Shown: positions 22,601-32,711 of the stretch, piece after piece
Layout: each line of letters starts with the position of its first letter
How positions within the stretch are numbered: the first letter of the stretch is position 1
Origin: Megalonaias nervosa
Lineage: Eukaryota > Mollusca > Bivalvia > Unionida > Unionidae
Reading direction: 5' to 3'
DNA length: 64,000 nucleotides
NCBI GenBank assembly: GCA_016617855.1
Contig: JAECUM010003716.1
Location: 1 to 64,000 of the forward strand
Notes under the pieces: model-generated
What the model saw: the letters and a program-made list of their open reading frames with translations, nothing else
Told to the model about the DNA's origin: nothing
The model's database searches: none
Program-made: the position numbers and the translations under genes

Positions 22601-23193
22601 TGAGGATGTCTCTCAGACAAAATTGACCAACGAAAATATTGATCGTCGTTGTTTTTGACATTTATACAGCATTTTTTGTTTTTAATCATTTTTTGGAAGA
22701 TCAACATAAGAACTACCTCGCAGACGTTATATTTTGCTGTATGGATTAAAACTTCCTTTATCATTTCAAATTTCCAACCTGACCCAAATGAAGTAAATTC
22801 CTCCAATTTTTTATTTATTTCTTGGTGTATTTCAGCGGCGACTGTGGCAATTTTTGTTCCAGTTAATATTTTTCGTGATTTAGCTGTTAGATGTGGTTCT
22901 GAAATTTCGCTGTCGAAACTTATATTTTCAAAAATTATATCAAGTATATCTTTCTCGATTACATGTAACTTTGATAAAATCATATGATACTGAACTATTA
23001 GTTTCATACTTTTGTGAGCTGCATGTTCTTGAGCTATAACTGGTTGTAGAAGATGATATAAATTTGTAGAGTTAAAATTTGCTAAAACATTTTGATTAAC
23101 AAATTTGTAACAGTTGTCGTATCCGGAAAATGCTGTAGCAATTTTTTCTGTTTTGATAATGCTCTTTTTAGCAATATCGCGCAATTTTAACAT
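19695..23193 (-). pseudogene. Protein-primed DNA polymerase B, element 1
   Basis: About 1,150 codons from the ATG at 23193 (MLKLRDI, as in element 2). It replicates the element. In order: a conserved N-terminal region, a C2H2-like zinc finger YFCYRCLQGF, ExoI (YADFECLL, ~22110-22135), an endonuclease VII-like zinc motif (CHICEKLL ... DHCHLTGQYRGAAHNNC), ExoII (FRGYDSHII), ExoIII (YLKTDVLLLADVFE), polymerase motif A (DCVNLYGWAMSEP), motif B (NSVFGKTMENIRKR) and motif C (TDTDSL, 20161-20178). Catalytic residues are present, but the gene is broken by a frameshift near 22165, an in-frame TGA at 22076-22078 and a frameshift near 20145-20210. It is divergent from the HNH gene, 77 bp away. Confidence 0.93.
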
Positions 23194-23270
23194 TGTATTA
23201 TATATAGCATTTTATATTTAATTAAAAATTACGTAAAAATCAATTAGAGGTAAAAAACCCTTATAGTATA

Positions 23271-24092
23271 ATGACTGAAATTTTGAGCTATATTAGAATA
23301 ACAACGGAAGAGCAAGAAGCATATAATATTCACCAGAAGTACAACTTATATGCAGGAAATGCACTTGGTTCAGTTATTAACATAAAATCTAAAAAATCTA
23401 TTGGTAGACCAACACCAGCTGGTATGATAATTTCAGTGAAAGGTGATGATACAGATAGAATTGAAATGTTTAGAAAAGATTTTGTTTATACTTTGTTCTG
23501 TGATGACATTCCAGCTGGACAACGAGTCTATCGAATAAATAACTCAATAAACGATGACAATGTTGAGAATTTAGCTTTACAAAATGAATTTCAACCTCAT
23601 CCAGTATTTGATTTATATGAGGCATCTGACAAAGGTTTTATTCGACACATAAGAACAAAAAAAGTTGTTGGAAATTTGAAAAATACCGGATACCTGTTTG
23701 TGAATGTACGTGGAACTAAAACAGATTTTGTTAATTATCTGTCACATCGTTTTATTTATGAAACTTTTAACGGCGCTATTCCAAATAATTTAGTTATCGA
23801 CCATATTAACACCATAAAGACAGATAATGGGATTGAAAATTTAGATCTAGTAACACCAAAAGAAAACACTAAACGTGGTATAGGTGTCGGTAATAATTTT
23901 AAAAATCCCAAAAGATCTATTATCTCAGTAAATCTTGAGACTGGAGAAAAAATGAAATTTAAATCAATGACAGCTGTTGCAAAATATCTTAAAATTCATT
24001 CACAATCAATAAAAGATGTAGCTGATGGTAAAAAAAAATCAGCAACTTCAACATCAACATTTGACCGATTTAGTTTCAGATATGATGATTAA
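23271..24092 (+). CDS. HNH homing-type endonuclease, element 1
   Basis: Intact 273-residue ORF. Residues 159-199 form an HNH nuclease core (SHRFIYETFNG, VIDHIN, then N190 and N199). Residues 217-255 resemble the NUMOD1 helix-turn-helix DNA-binding module seen in phage and giant-virus homing endonucleases. Residues 68-104 (FVYTLFCDDIPAGQRVYRIN ... ENLAL) look like a degenerate first HNH repeat without the catalytic His. It is divergent from PolB and overlaps the next minus-strand gene tail to tail by 17 nt. It cuts DNA by family analogy; whether it aids integration, replication or its own spread is unknown. It is one of the few undamaged genes here. Confidence 0.82.
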   Translation: MTEILSYIRITTEEQEAYNIHQKYNLYAGNALGSVINIKSKKSIGRPTPAGMIISVKGDDTDRIEMFRKDFVYTLFCDDIPAGQRVYRINNSINDDNVENLALQNEFQPHPVFDLYEASDKGFIRHIRTKKVVGNLKNTGYLFVNVRGTKTDFVNYLSHRFIYETFNGAIPNNLVIDHINTIKTDNGIENLDLVTPKENTKRGIGVGNNFKNPKRSIISVNLETGEKMKFKSMTAVAKYLKIHSQSIKDVADGKKKSATSTSTFDRFSFRYDD

Positions 24093-24371
24093 TTATATTT
24101 CGTAATTCTGTCTTAGTAAGACAGCTGTGGGCAAACATCAAAATATCATCACGGTCAAATTTTAGTGTTGTAAAAGCACTATCATTAAGTTTATTTTTTC
24201 TGTTGCTGTTAGTAATATCCTATCATTTTCGCCAGGCATTACAATAACGTCAACAGAATAAGCACTATAACCTGACAAACATTTTCGAACTGCTTCGGCT
24301 AGTTCTTTGTAATTTAATATATTAACTTTTTTATGATATTTTACTTCTGGAGATTTTGTTTCGCTAGCCAT
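24076..24371 (-). pseudogene. Small conserved protein of unknown function, element 1
   Basis: Starts at 24371 (MASETKSPEV) and reads about 58 residues before a frameshift in an A-run near 24195. The other frame then continues to a stop at 24076 with DRDDILMFAHSCLTK, which resembles the C-terminus of the degraded element 2 copy (42040-42240). No domain is recognised. Conservation at the same locus in two elements supports a real gene of about 95 residues. Confidence 0.55.
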
Positions 24372-24405
24372 TATTATTTATAATTAGATAAAAGTATATT
24401 ATAAT

Positions 24406-24758
24406 ATGAACTTGATGAAAAGACTTGCTGAAATATATTCGGAAGAATATATCGCCACAAAATCACTAGTAACAAAACTACAAGTAATTTTACCAATCAC
24501 TAACGACAAAGTCACCGACAAATTTTCTAGTTATAGCGAAGATGATATTTTGTACGACAACAATGACGATGAAGATGACAACAGCGTTGCTGTCGCTGAC
24601 AGAAAAAATTACAGCAGACCGACAATGTTAAGTATCACATTGCTAAAAAAATAATAAAATTTAATTTTACTGTTGCCGAACAACAAATATTTTGGCAGCT
24701 TATCAAACCTTTTCTTGGTGTAAAAATAACTGGCCATCAAAGAAATATAAAATATTAA
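24406..24758 (+). pseudogene. Acidic protein with conserved C-terminal motif, element 1
   Basis: An Asp/Glu-rich N-terminal half (YSEDDILYDNNDDEDDNS) is followed by a frameshift near 24627. The conserved tail, with KFNFTVAEQQIFWQLIKPFL, is in the shifted frame. Element 2 carries an unbroken homolog (42333-42734) and element 3 a broken one (56296). Function is unknown; the acidic region could mediate protein contacts. Confidence 0.65.
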
Positions 24759-24785
24759 TTTATTTTTTTAAAAATATTTAATTTA

Positions 24786-24950
24786 ATGCCAGTTGATAAT
24801 GCAAGAAAATTATATTTAATTTCGTTATGTAAAACTATCAAATGTAAATCTGTACTTGCAAAGTACGAACAAATTTATAATAACATTATTGCATCGCAGT
24901 CGGTGAAATCGCAGTCGACGAGATCGACCGAGTTGGTACCCAGCTATTAA
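24786..24950 (+). CDS. Tiny conserved ORF (54 aa), element 1
   Basis: Starts MPVDNARKLYLISLCKTIKC and shares the core SLCK-x-KCKSVL-KYE-IY with the 45-residue ORF at 42759-42896 in element 2, at the same locus and strand. Its 3' end overlaps the integrase gene tail to tail by 65 nt. Function unknown. Conservation of frame and of the LCK/KCKSVL motif between diverged copies argues that it is a gene. Confidence 0.55.
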   Translation: MPVDNARKLYLISLCKTIKCKSVLAKYEQIYNNIIASQSVKSQSTRSTELVPSY

Positions 24951-26235
24951 ATTTATCACTGTATCCTCTCCATTTAACTAAACTTTTGTTGCCACGTTTT
25001 TGGATAACTTTTTCAATAACAAATACGTCTTGGGAAGTTTTCTGAAGTTCCTGCTCGTAAAAACTACCAGTTATAGGCTCACCCAATAAATCCTTCAGCG
25101 CGTATGTTACAGGTATTGTTAAAAGTACTTTATCAACGACAAATACTTCTTCGCTCCAGTTTGGAGTAAATCCTTTTTCAAATGTTTTTTTGGTCAGAGA
25201 AGTTCTAACTTTATCACCAACTTTAAATTTATGTCTGCGGTACATGTTTTCGTTTGCTAATATCGGATTTTCAATTGCGTCTTTGGCGACATTTGGTGGT
25301 TCGGTGGTTATTGTATTCGTCAACAATGTTTTGTAAATTATCAATATATATATTTGTATTTTTAGCTGTCAAATACTTATGATTTTTTTCGTTTAGCGTG
25401 CGATTAAATCGCTTGACGACAACGCTTTTACCTTCGTTTCCCGTAACATATTTTTTTATATTATTTTGGAGCAAAAACTGCTCAAATATATTATTAAAAT
25501 ATTCTGATCCATGATCAGTCCAGATTCTGTTTGGTTTTCTTTCTGTAGTTGTTATTATTTGTTTCAGCGCATCAGTTATTGACGTTCCTGTCTTGTCTGA
25601 AACTGGAACACTAAAAGCATATTTACTAAAAACATCTATGACATTAAAAAGATATTTCTTATTATCGTTAAACTGAGCAAGATTTGACACATCAACTAAA
25701 TCTATTGCCCAGATGTCATCAGCGGCATTTGCGATAACCTTACGTCGCGTAAACTTTTTTTTAGGTTTATGTAATTCAGCTGCAAGATCATCATACAATT
25801 CCTTTCCGAGTCCCAATTTATATTTTGCTCCGATAAAACCCTGCACCAGCCTTCTATCAAAACGTTCTCGCATATTTATCGGTTTCATATCACGAAGTTC
25901 GTCTAACATTATTTTATCGCAGCCGTGCTTATCTTGTTCGTTGTCCCTGTAGCAGATATCATGGCGCATTGCTATCTCATCAACTTGATTGTAAGGCTCT
26001 TCTCCTGGCAGCGGATTATCATTTTCATCTAGTTGTTTATCAAGAGGATTATAAGGTCCAGTATATTTATGGCCTGGCAAGGTCCAACCGCCTTTTGGTT
26101 TCGGTAATTTGCCAATTACTTTATGTATATCTATACCTTTCCTATTATTTCCCGGTGATTACAGCGTTGACAGTATGTCACAATTTTATTTTGCTCGAGA
26201 CAGAGATCTCTATCACAATCGCACTTACATATCAT
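24886..26235 (-). pseudogene. Zinc ribbon-PLA2-integrase-chromodomain fusion, element 1
   Basis: From the ATG at 26235: a Cys-rich ribbon (CKCDCDRDLCLEQ ... YCQRC), then a phospholipase A2 domain of parvovirus VP1 type (GPYNPLD, then HDICY with catalytic His-Asp), then without interruption a retroviral-type integrase core (WAIDLVD, TDHGSEY), and after a frameshift near 25280 a chromodomain (VIEKVIQKRGNKSLVKWRGY). PLA2 and integrase share one 269-codon open frame (26080-25271). The third catalytic position reads SVVVKRFNRTL, with Lys where Glu is expected (Glu in element 2), so integrase activity is probably lost. There is another frameshift near 26135. Integration is the family role; PLA2 would modify membranes during entry. 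Confidence 0.88.
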
Positions 26236-26289
26236 TCTATTAAAATAACTTTTACAATAATAACTTTCAGTCGTCTACTTATTAAATTT

Positions 26290-26481
26290 TTTTTTCAGAT
26301 TTGTTTTCAGTCGTCTACTAAAATAACGTCGGGACATCCAGCTCCCAACGATTTCCTCAAAAACATACCTTTTCTTTTTCCGCAGACTGCGCAAATACTT
26401 TTTCCTGTTGTTCTTTGTTTTTTCTGTTGTTTCATTGATATTTTCTGTTTTAGTTTTACATTTGAGACAATATGTTGACAT
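26290..26481 (-). pseudogene. Small zinc-ribbon protein, element 1
   Basis: Starts MSTYCLKCKTKTENIN and contains TKNNRK; the second Cys pair (CAVCGKRK) lies in the neighbouring frame after a frameshift near 26395. The arrangement (C-x2-C, basic block, C-x2-CG) resembles the short DUF5679-like zinc ribbons common in Polintons. Related genes lie at 44024-44227 and 58189-58373. Role unknown. Confidence 0.6.
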
Positions 26482-26595
26482 TATATATTTGTAATTTAGA
26501 TAAAATTTAAACTCTGAGCTTTAGATATCTTTACAAAAATTTTGTGCAATCTCATCATTAGCGTGAGAAGGATGCTTGTCAAACTGTAAAATAAA

Positions 26596-27159
26596 TTAAA
26601 AAAAATTAAATTTAGGCTCCAATCCAGAGGCAGAGTTCTTCAAACTCTTGGACATTTGTTTAATGAATATTATACAATAATATCCACAAGCAGAAGTTCC
26701 AATAGGTTGAATTTGACTAGACGAATAATTTATTACTTTATATTTTCGAGACATATATTTTTTTATTGCGTCGCTCGGAGGAAGTCCAAACGAGTCAAAA
26801 TAATTGTTATTATAAACTGCTACCCAATGTGTACCAGATCCGTCGTTGAAATCTTGTATATTTATCACGCAGGAACCAATATCTGCGACACCTTCGGTGT
26901 TGAGTTCATCTTTAGAATAAATTCCGTGGAATCCGGGAACCGATCCTAACTTATCAAGTATATCAAAGTTACTTAAGGGGGGGGGCCGTGTTCCCGGCAA
27001 TGCTAGTCCTCGTCCTATTCCCAGTAGATTTGGCAGTATACTTCCTGCTAACCCCGCTAAAAGTGGAGCTATTGGAATAAATCCGCCTTTGGTTGTTCTT
27101 CGATGTCGCGGTGTCTTTTTTTTCGTTGTCTTTCTTTTTGCTGTTTTTCATTGTGGCAT
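26596..27159 (-). pseudogene. Adenain-like maturation protease with basic/hydrophobic leader, element 1
   Basis: Cysteine protease of the adenovirus type, which cleaves capsid precursors in the virion. Catalytic elements are visible: GTHWVAV (His), YFDSFG (acidic residue) and TSACGYYC (Cys). The gene start at 27159 gives a Lys/Arg-rich leader followed by GGF and a hydrophobic Gly/Leu segment (APLLAGLAGSILPNLLGIG) before the protease, like a core- or membrane-active peptide fused in front. Breaks: TGA at codon 4 (27148-27150) and a frameshift at the G-run near 26979-26988. Confidence 0.85.
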
Positions 27160-27193
27160 TATATTTATCAGTCATATAAAATTAAACTAAAAT

Positions 27194-27598
27194 TTAAACT
27201 AAAAGTTTCTTTATGCCACTGCCAACAATTCCATGATCTTCAACTGCTTTTTTCGTTGCGCCAGATATTGCGCCAGACGCTGCTGCTAGTCCTAATGTAC
27301 CTAACACCAGCAAAAGTTTTGGTATAAACGTTCTGGCTATTACTGATAATGCCGGACCAAAGAAACCACCTTGTTTTGCCATCGCTGTTATTTGTGCGGC
27401 ACTTAAATTTAAAACAAAAGGTTTTTTGCGATCGTATTTATTTGCTTGATTTTTGGTTAACATCAATTTTGTTAAGGTACCCGTTTGAGAGCCGGGATTA
27501 ACCTTTAATGATACTTGCCTCTGTTTTGCAACAGCAGCTGCTAATTTTTTAACTTGACCATCAGTCAAATATATTTCTTTTACAATATATTTTGTCAT
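27194..27598 (-). CDS. Minor virion protein candidate, element 1
   Basis: Intact 134-residue ORF. The N-terminal two thirds has a repeating pattern (LTDGQVKKL, LTKNQANKY, LSAAQITAM), each with hydrophobic-T/S-x2-Q spacing. A GGFFGP turn and a hydrophobic Gly/Ala-rich segment (LLLVLGTLGLAAASGAI) follow. Similar proteins sit beside capsid genes in Polintons, and a membrane-active or capsid-cement role is inferred. Homologs are at 44890-45295 (broken) and 58905-59113 (partial). It lies 19 bp after the major capsid gene. Confidence 0.65.
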   Translation of the reverse strand: MTKYIVKEIYLTDGQVKKLAAAVAKQRQVSLKVNPGSQTGTLTKLMLTKNQANKYDRKKPFVLNLSAAQITAMAKQGGFFGPALSVIARTFIPKLLLVLGTLGLAAASGAISGATKKAVEDHGIVGSGIKKLLV

Positions 27599-27617
27599 CT
27601 TATATTAAAGTTACAGA

Positions 27618-29163
27618 TTAAACTTGTACCGACATTTTACCTTCGATAAAGTCAATCGTAACAGATCTATCGCTGATTACTAACGCGTACACGTACAACT
27701 GTGCTGCTGGATCTGGAGCTGGTACTAATGTCCAAGTAATTTCAATATCAGCAGTTGAAATTACATCTCTTTCATTTTGTTTACTAACATCAAAATAAAA
27801 TATCGGATAAAGTGTACGAAATTCCTCTACTGATATCTGAGATCCATCTCCAACATCCTGATATTTTTGCACTGCGTCAAGCAGATACATGCAAGGTCGA
27901 GTAATATTTTTATTAGCGTCATCTGCAAAGTTGCCTTCTATCGCTCGTTCTGGATATTGCTTTGAATTTATTCTAGCACATATTCGTCTAACATCGGCAT
28001 TATCAAATATCGCATTATTTTGTTGTTGGTTACCACGTCGCTCTTGCCGTTGAAATACAACAAATAATTGCCTCGGCAGTTGTTCAGTTGACGTTGTTGT
28101 GACTCGCCAAGTGTAGTCGGTAATATTTGGAACTGATGTTTGATATATTTTATGCTGCTGAAAATAAATCTTCTTTGTATATTTTTTTAAGAACTTCATC
28201 TAATTCGAGCGATTTTGAAACTGTCGGCGTTATTCGGGGCATCCATAGCGCAAGTTTATTTATAACAAACTGTACATCAGCTCCGCCATATCGAAATAAA
28301 TAATCATTTTGTTCTGCCCGATCTAAAATAAGTGTATGTTTAACTCCACGAAATACTTTGTTGTAGTCGCGACAAAAGCCAAATATTGTACTTAATGGCA
28401 GCATCATTGTAATTTGACGTGATCCTTCTGCAAGTGCCTTTCTCTTAGCAAAATCTTCATTGTAACGTACATTTCTTACGCCAATTGTGTTATTGATTAA
28501 ATCTAACATTGCAACAGCGTTCGCAGCTGCACCTGGCGGTGTTATACCAAGATTATTACAAGCAGCAATAAGTGAGACTCTTGTAGCGGCTTCATTAGCG
28601 TCTGCGGCTGGTGAGGCTATACCTAGTGCGGTTGCACTAAGAATAAGAAAAGTTCTTACAATTATAAGATCTGCAGCGGCATCAGCTCCGTGTAATAAAA
28701 CACCTTTCAAGAAAAGTTCGGTCGATTCAGCTTCACCACGTCCACTATCCTTAAACCACATCATATTAGTTGCAGTTGATCGAGAGTAATCGTCGGAAAA
28801 CGAAATAGTATTTAAGATTGTACTTGCAACTTGCAAGTGACTTGAAATATCTTCAACAGTTTGATTGGCTAGTTGATATCTGGCACTTTAAAATAAACAC
28901 CAACCATCATTTATAAGAGCTACTTCTGTTCCAGCTGCAATTGCAACAGGTGGATTGGCCACTGTCATAATCCGACCGCGAACTTCCAATATTGCTTTGT
29001 GTGGCACTAGAAATGCATCTTCGTCTCAAGTATTAAATGTTCTAATACCAGCTTTATTTGGTTCATTAGAATTTTCATCAAGATACTCAATATACTCAAA
29101 TTCTGTTACAGTGTCATCGACATCATAAGTTTCTGCTAAATCGAGATAATTTTTAACAGACAT
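27618..29163 (-). pseudogene. Major capsid protein (double jelly roll), element 1
   Basis: Main shell protein of Polinton-type virions. The start is the ATG at 29163 (MSVKNY, as in element 2). Family features are FAKRKALAEGSRQITMMLPL with a HTLIL-containing strand, KLALWMPRITP, and a second half with TWRV, FVVFQ and FRTLYPIFYFDVSKQ, matching the animal Polinton double-jelly-roll proteins. Length is about 515 codons. Breaks: in-frame TGA at 29026-29028 (CGT in element 2), an in-frame TAA near 28890, and a frameshift at 28150-28200. Confidence 0.85.
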
Positions 29164-29190
29164 TTTTTATTTAATAGATTGCATAAAATT

Positions 29191-29562
29191 TTATTGCGAC
29201 GCTGTTACTTTAGATATTAATTTTTGTATAATCTGCTCGCTCTTTAGTGATAAAAGTTTTTTTGTTGTTATTATCATAGCACGTTGAGTTTCTTTTGTTG
29301 GAGCGATTTCCGATATAACTTGTTTTATCTCAGATGTAGACGGTATTCCACGTTGTGGATCGCCTTTTATTTTATCAGCTATTTTTTGTCCCACCGCAGT
29401 TCCAGCGGCAGATGCGACTCAAGTTGCAAAAGATTTACCTGCGTCAAGTGCAATTGGTGCAACTTTACGCGCGATTCCCGGAGCATTTTCGATAATTTTA
29501 GTAAATATATTTCCCAAAAATACACCAACTATTTTTCTTCGGTAAAATTGTTTTTGTTTCAT
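29191..29562 (-). pseudogene. Second minor virion protein (pVI-like candidate), element 1
   Basis: 123 codons from the ATG at 29562. A basic start (MKQKQFYRRK) is followed by a hydrophobic/amphipathic segment (VGVFLGNIF), an Ala/Gly-rich centre and a Lys/Ser helix-rich tail (SEIAPTKETQRAMIITTKK). It has one in-frame TGA at 29419-29421. Its position directly upstream of the capsid gene and its composition suggest a minor internal capsid protein, which is inference. The element 2 copy carries a SINE insertion. Confidence 0.6.
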
Positions 29563-29614
29563 TATATCTGAGGTTGCATAAAACCGAAGTCGATAGCGAA
29601 ACTATTGCGCGAGC

Positions 29615-30366
29615 CTACGCAACCCGTAGGTGTAAATAATAAGTAACAACCTCGTTATTCAGATCCAGCTGTCGTCCAGATTGATCTGTCAACTGTATAT
29701 TTATTGTTGTTATTTGATTTTCAACATTTAGCAGATAATAAATAACTTGCCGCGGACTAATTTGCATGAGCAATCCCGGTGGAACTTCTGGCGAAAAACT
29801 ATATATCGTTTGTCCTTTACTACCCTGGGCTGAGTAAGATCCAGATGCAATATAACAATTTATTAATATTGTGTTTACGTCAGTTATATTTACCGGCAGT
29901 TCACCGTCATACGTTATAGTTTGTTCTGTGGTTGATCCGTATTGTTTGTGAGTAAATCCAATCAGCGACGTTATGCTTGTTGATGATGAAAAATCTATTA
30001 TCAAATTATTTTTTAATGTTACTCTAGCGCGTAATGTGTTATAATTCGGTACCAGTTCAAAATTATCTGAAACTCCTCCATTTTTCGTTCTTAATTCGCG
30101 TATCGTCTTATTTAAATCAGTTACGTTGTAGGCTCCTTGCGGAATTTTAACTGATTTCCATGTAGGTGGAGCTGGAGCTAAAGTAAAATCAAATTCATCG
30201 TTTACTCCAGTTTTTCGTTAGCCATGGAATGCCAACATGTGCATAAAATTAGTCCAATTTCATACTGTTTTTCAGTATCAAGTTGTATTGGCGGAATATA
30301 ATTTACTGAAAAATTTGCGTAATCTTTCGCGGCTGTACTAGAGTCTAGTAATAATGTTCTTGACAT
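29615..30366 (-). pseudogene. Penton-like minor capsid protein, element 1
   Basis: About 250 codons from the ATG at 30366. The C-terminal half has the pattern of Polinton single-jelly-roll minor capsid proteins: INCYIASGSYSAQG, IYSFSPEVPPG, YYLLNVENQI, LTDQSGRQLDLNNE and a LHLRVA end. It would form the five-fold vertices. A frameshift lies near 30220; downstream of it the frame is open. The homolog is at 47610-48364. Confidence 0.8.
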
Positions 30367-30406
30367 TGTTATTTATTATATTTTTACAAAATTATATCGT
30401 CGCGAT

Positions 30407-31910
30407 TTATATTAAATCGCGGTGTAAAGTTTCGTACTCGTCAGATGTTAATAAATTTTCCGATCTTAAATGATCAAGTATGTCAATAATTTCATTATCA
30501 ATTTCAGCGCCAATATTCCCAGCTTCCTTTGACGATATCAACAGCATTAATCTGCCTATCATTTCAGCAGGTGATGTAAATATTTTTACACCAGTTCCAG
30601 ATCTTTTACTCATGCGAATATCCTCATTATGTTCAAACCCGTCATAAAATTTTGCATATTCAGATTTTCCAGCTCTAAATTTCTCCGCCGTGAACACTAA
30701 ATTATTAGCAATAACACCATTTCTACCATGTTTAAGAAATTATTTTTTAAGAGCTTCTACTTTAGCTTCATCAATTTTATTATAAGCTTCTATTCCATTT
30801 TTATAAATATCATCTAATTCTTCAATAAAATAATCATATTTACTTTGTGACCATTTATCAATATTATCAACATCTTCAATATTATTTTCTTCCATAAAGT
30901 ATGGTATTCTGATTTTTTTATTCTATCTGATGTTATTTTTTTAATGTCCTCTTTACTTTCACTTTCCGCTGGTAATACAACTAGTGGTTTTTCAATCTCT
31001 GCTGGTCTATCAGTTTCCACCAGACTCGCAGCTGGTACTCTTTTTAAATCTATTTCTTTTGCTATGGTACTCAAAACATTAGTGTGATGACCGAACTTTT
31101 TTTCATTAATTATTTGATTAAGAGCTTTGATATAAAGATCAGCGCTAATTCCTTGTCGGTATTTTTTAACAGCTTTGTAATATTCTTTATTTTCCGGCAC
31201 TACCAAATCGATCTGTTTCTTATTTTCCTCCGATATTTGTGTTAACTGTGCAATTTTTTCGTCAACATTATATTATTTTTTTAAAATATCGTATATTCTC
31301 GAATCTTTAAAATTGTGGTGTGAGTTAAATATTTTATACTCAATATCACCTATCTTGTTATTTATATTTCTTAAATCTTTTTCAAATTCTGATAATACTC
31401 TTGGATAAGATTCTTTTCTCAAAATCTCCTGAAATACATCTCCTGATTCTTCAATTTTTTCGTTATATCTTTTAACTTTCTTCTGATCGGTCCAACTGTT
31501 AAACTTGCTAATCGTCGTTCAAATTCAAGTGGATTATTAATAAGCCGATCTATTTCAGCTTGTCTAATAACAGGATTAATAATATGTGCTGAAAGTTCTT
31601 CAGCCAATCTTTTTCTTTCTTCGGCAGATCTAGAAACAATTTTTGCAGAAGCTGCTTCTTGTTGTTCTTTGACTAATCCGAGTAAACCTTTTTCCTGTAG
31701 TTTTTTAACTTCCTCTTCTGATAGTGGTTTAGTTTCAGGTTGTTTACCAAGTAGTGCTTCAGTAACTGGTTTGAGAACTGTTGCTTCTGTTTCCGCTGCA
31801 CCCACTTGACCACGTCGTGCTTGTTGAATCATCTGCCTAAGTTCAGCTTTAGACTGAACAATTTTTTTTAGATTTTCTATATGTTTTCTGTACTTTGCTT
31901 GTCTTTCCAT
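30407..31910 (-). pseudogene. Coiled-coil structural protein, element 1
   Basis: Starts at 31910 with a Lys/Gln/Glu-rich coiled coil, contains KPVTEALLGKQPETKPLSE and ends with the conserved block LMLLISSKEAGNIGAEIDNE. Three open segments in different frames (31910-31419, 31206-30814, 30697-30407) indicate frameshifts near 31440, 31260 and 30800. Proteins with this N-terminal KPVTEAL and C-terminal SKEAGN pairing are recurrent near Polinton capsid genes. Function unknown, probably virion-associated. It is single here and duplicated in element 2. Confidence 0.65.
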
Positions 31911-31958
31911 TTTATTATATATAAATTTTATAAAATTAAGACTATCGAAAACAAGAAC

Positions 31959-32638
31959 TTACTGCAGATAATTTTCAATACAACAACGAAACATTATAGT
32001 TGGATCATGTGTAAGTTTATCAAATAAGAAAAAAGTTATATTTATCTTTTGTAGCTTTATGATAAAGTTCGATAAATTTATCTTTTGTTACGTCGCCACA
32101 TTGCTCGTTTGCAATATTTCTAAAGTCAACATTGTCCAGTCCCGGAAATAATATAAAACAACCAGTATTTCGCCGAATAAATCTGTCAACATTATAAAAA
32201 CCTTGGGCTAAATAAACAGAATTACATTTTTTATTTCGCGACAGTGAAAAATACGATCTTATTTTGTTCATTTCTATATTATTTAGCGGAATATCGTCAA
32301 AAACTACTATCTTATGTTCATCTGAATCAAGTTGATTAACTGGAAAAAGATCTTCTGGTTGTTTGATAATAAAAAAACCTTCGCCAGCATCAAGATCATC
32401 ACGAAGTTTGTTATTATATTCGCTTAGCAGCTCGTACTTATCTTGTTGTGGATTAATTGTATAAATATAAACTCGATCGTAATTAAAATTATCGCCTAAC
32501 AGTAAATTCGTAAGCAAATTTGTTTTTCCAGATCCAGTTCGCCCAACAATAAGATAACGACAATCTGGAAGTTCGTTGTTATGTTTATGTTTCACCAACC
32601 GCTCTGTATCAATTATTTAAAATCGACGATTTTGCCAT
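31959..32638 (-). pseudogene. FtsK/HerA-type genome-packaging ATPase, element 1
   Basis: Pumps DNA into the capsid. Walker A (GRTGSGKT) and Walker B (HKIVVFDDIPL) are intact, and sensor-like SVYLAQGFY follows. The start is the ATG at 32638. A frameshift near 32617 lies just before the main frame (32598-32020). The conserved end (FDKLTHDP, then CC) is in another frame after about 32030 and stops at 31959. About 226 codons, normal for Polinton A32-like ATPases. Confidence 0.88.
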
Positions 32639-32711
32639 TGTTTGTTATACAATTTTATGTTATATTAAACTGACTAATGTTGACAATTTTATGTAGGACA
32701 ATAAATAAATA

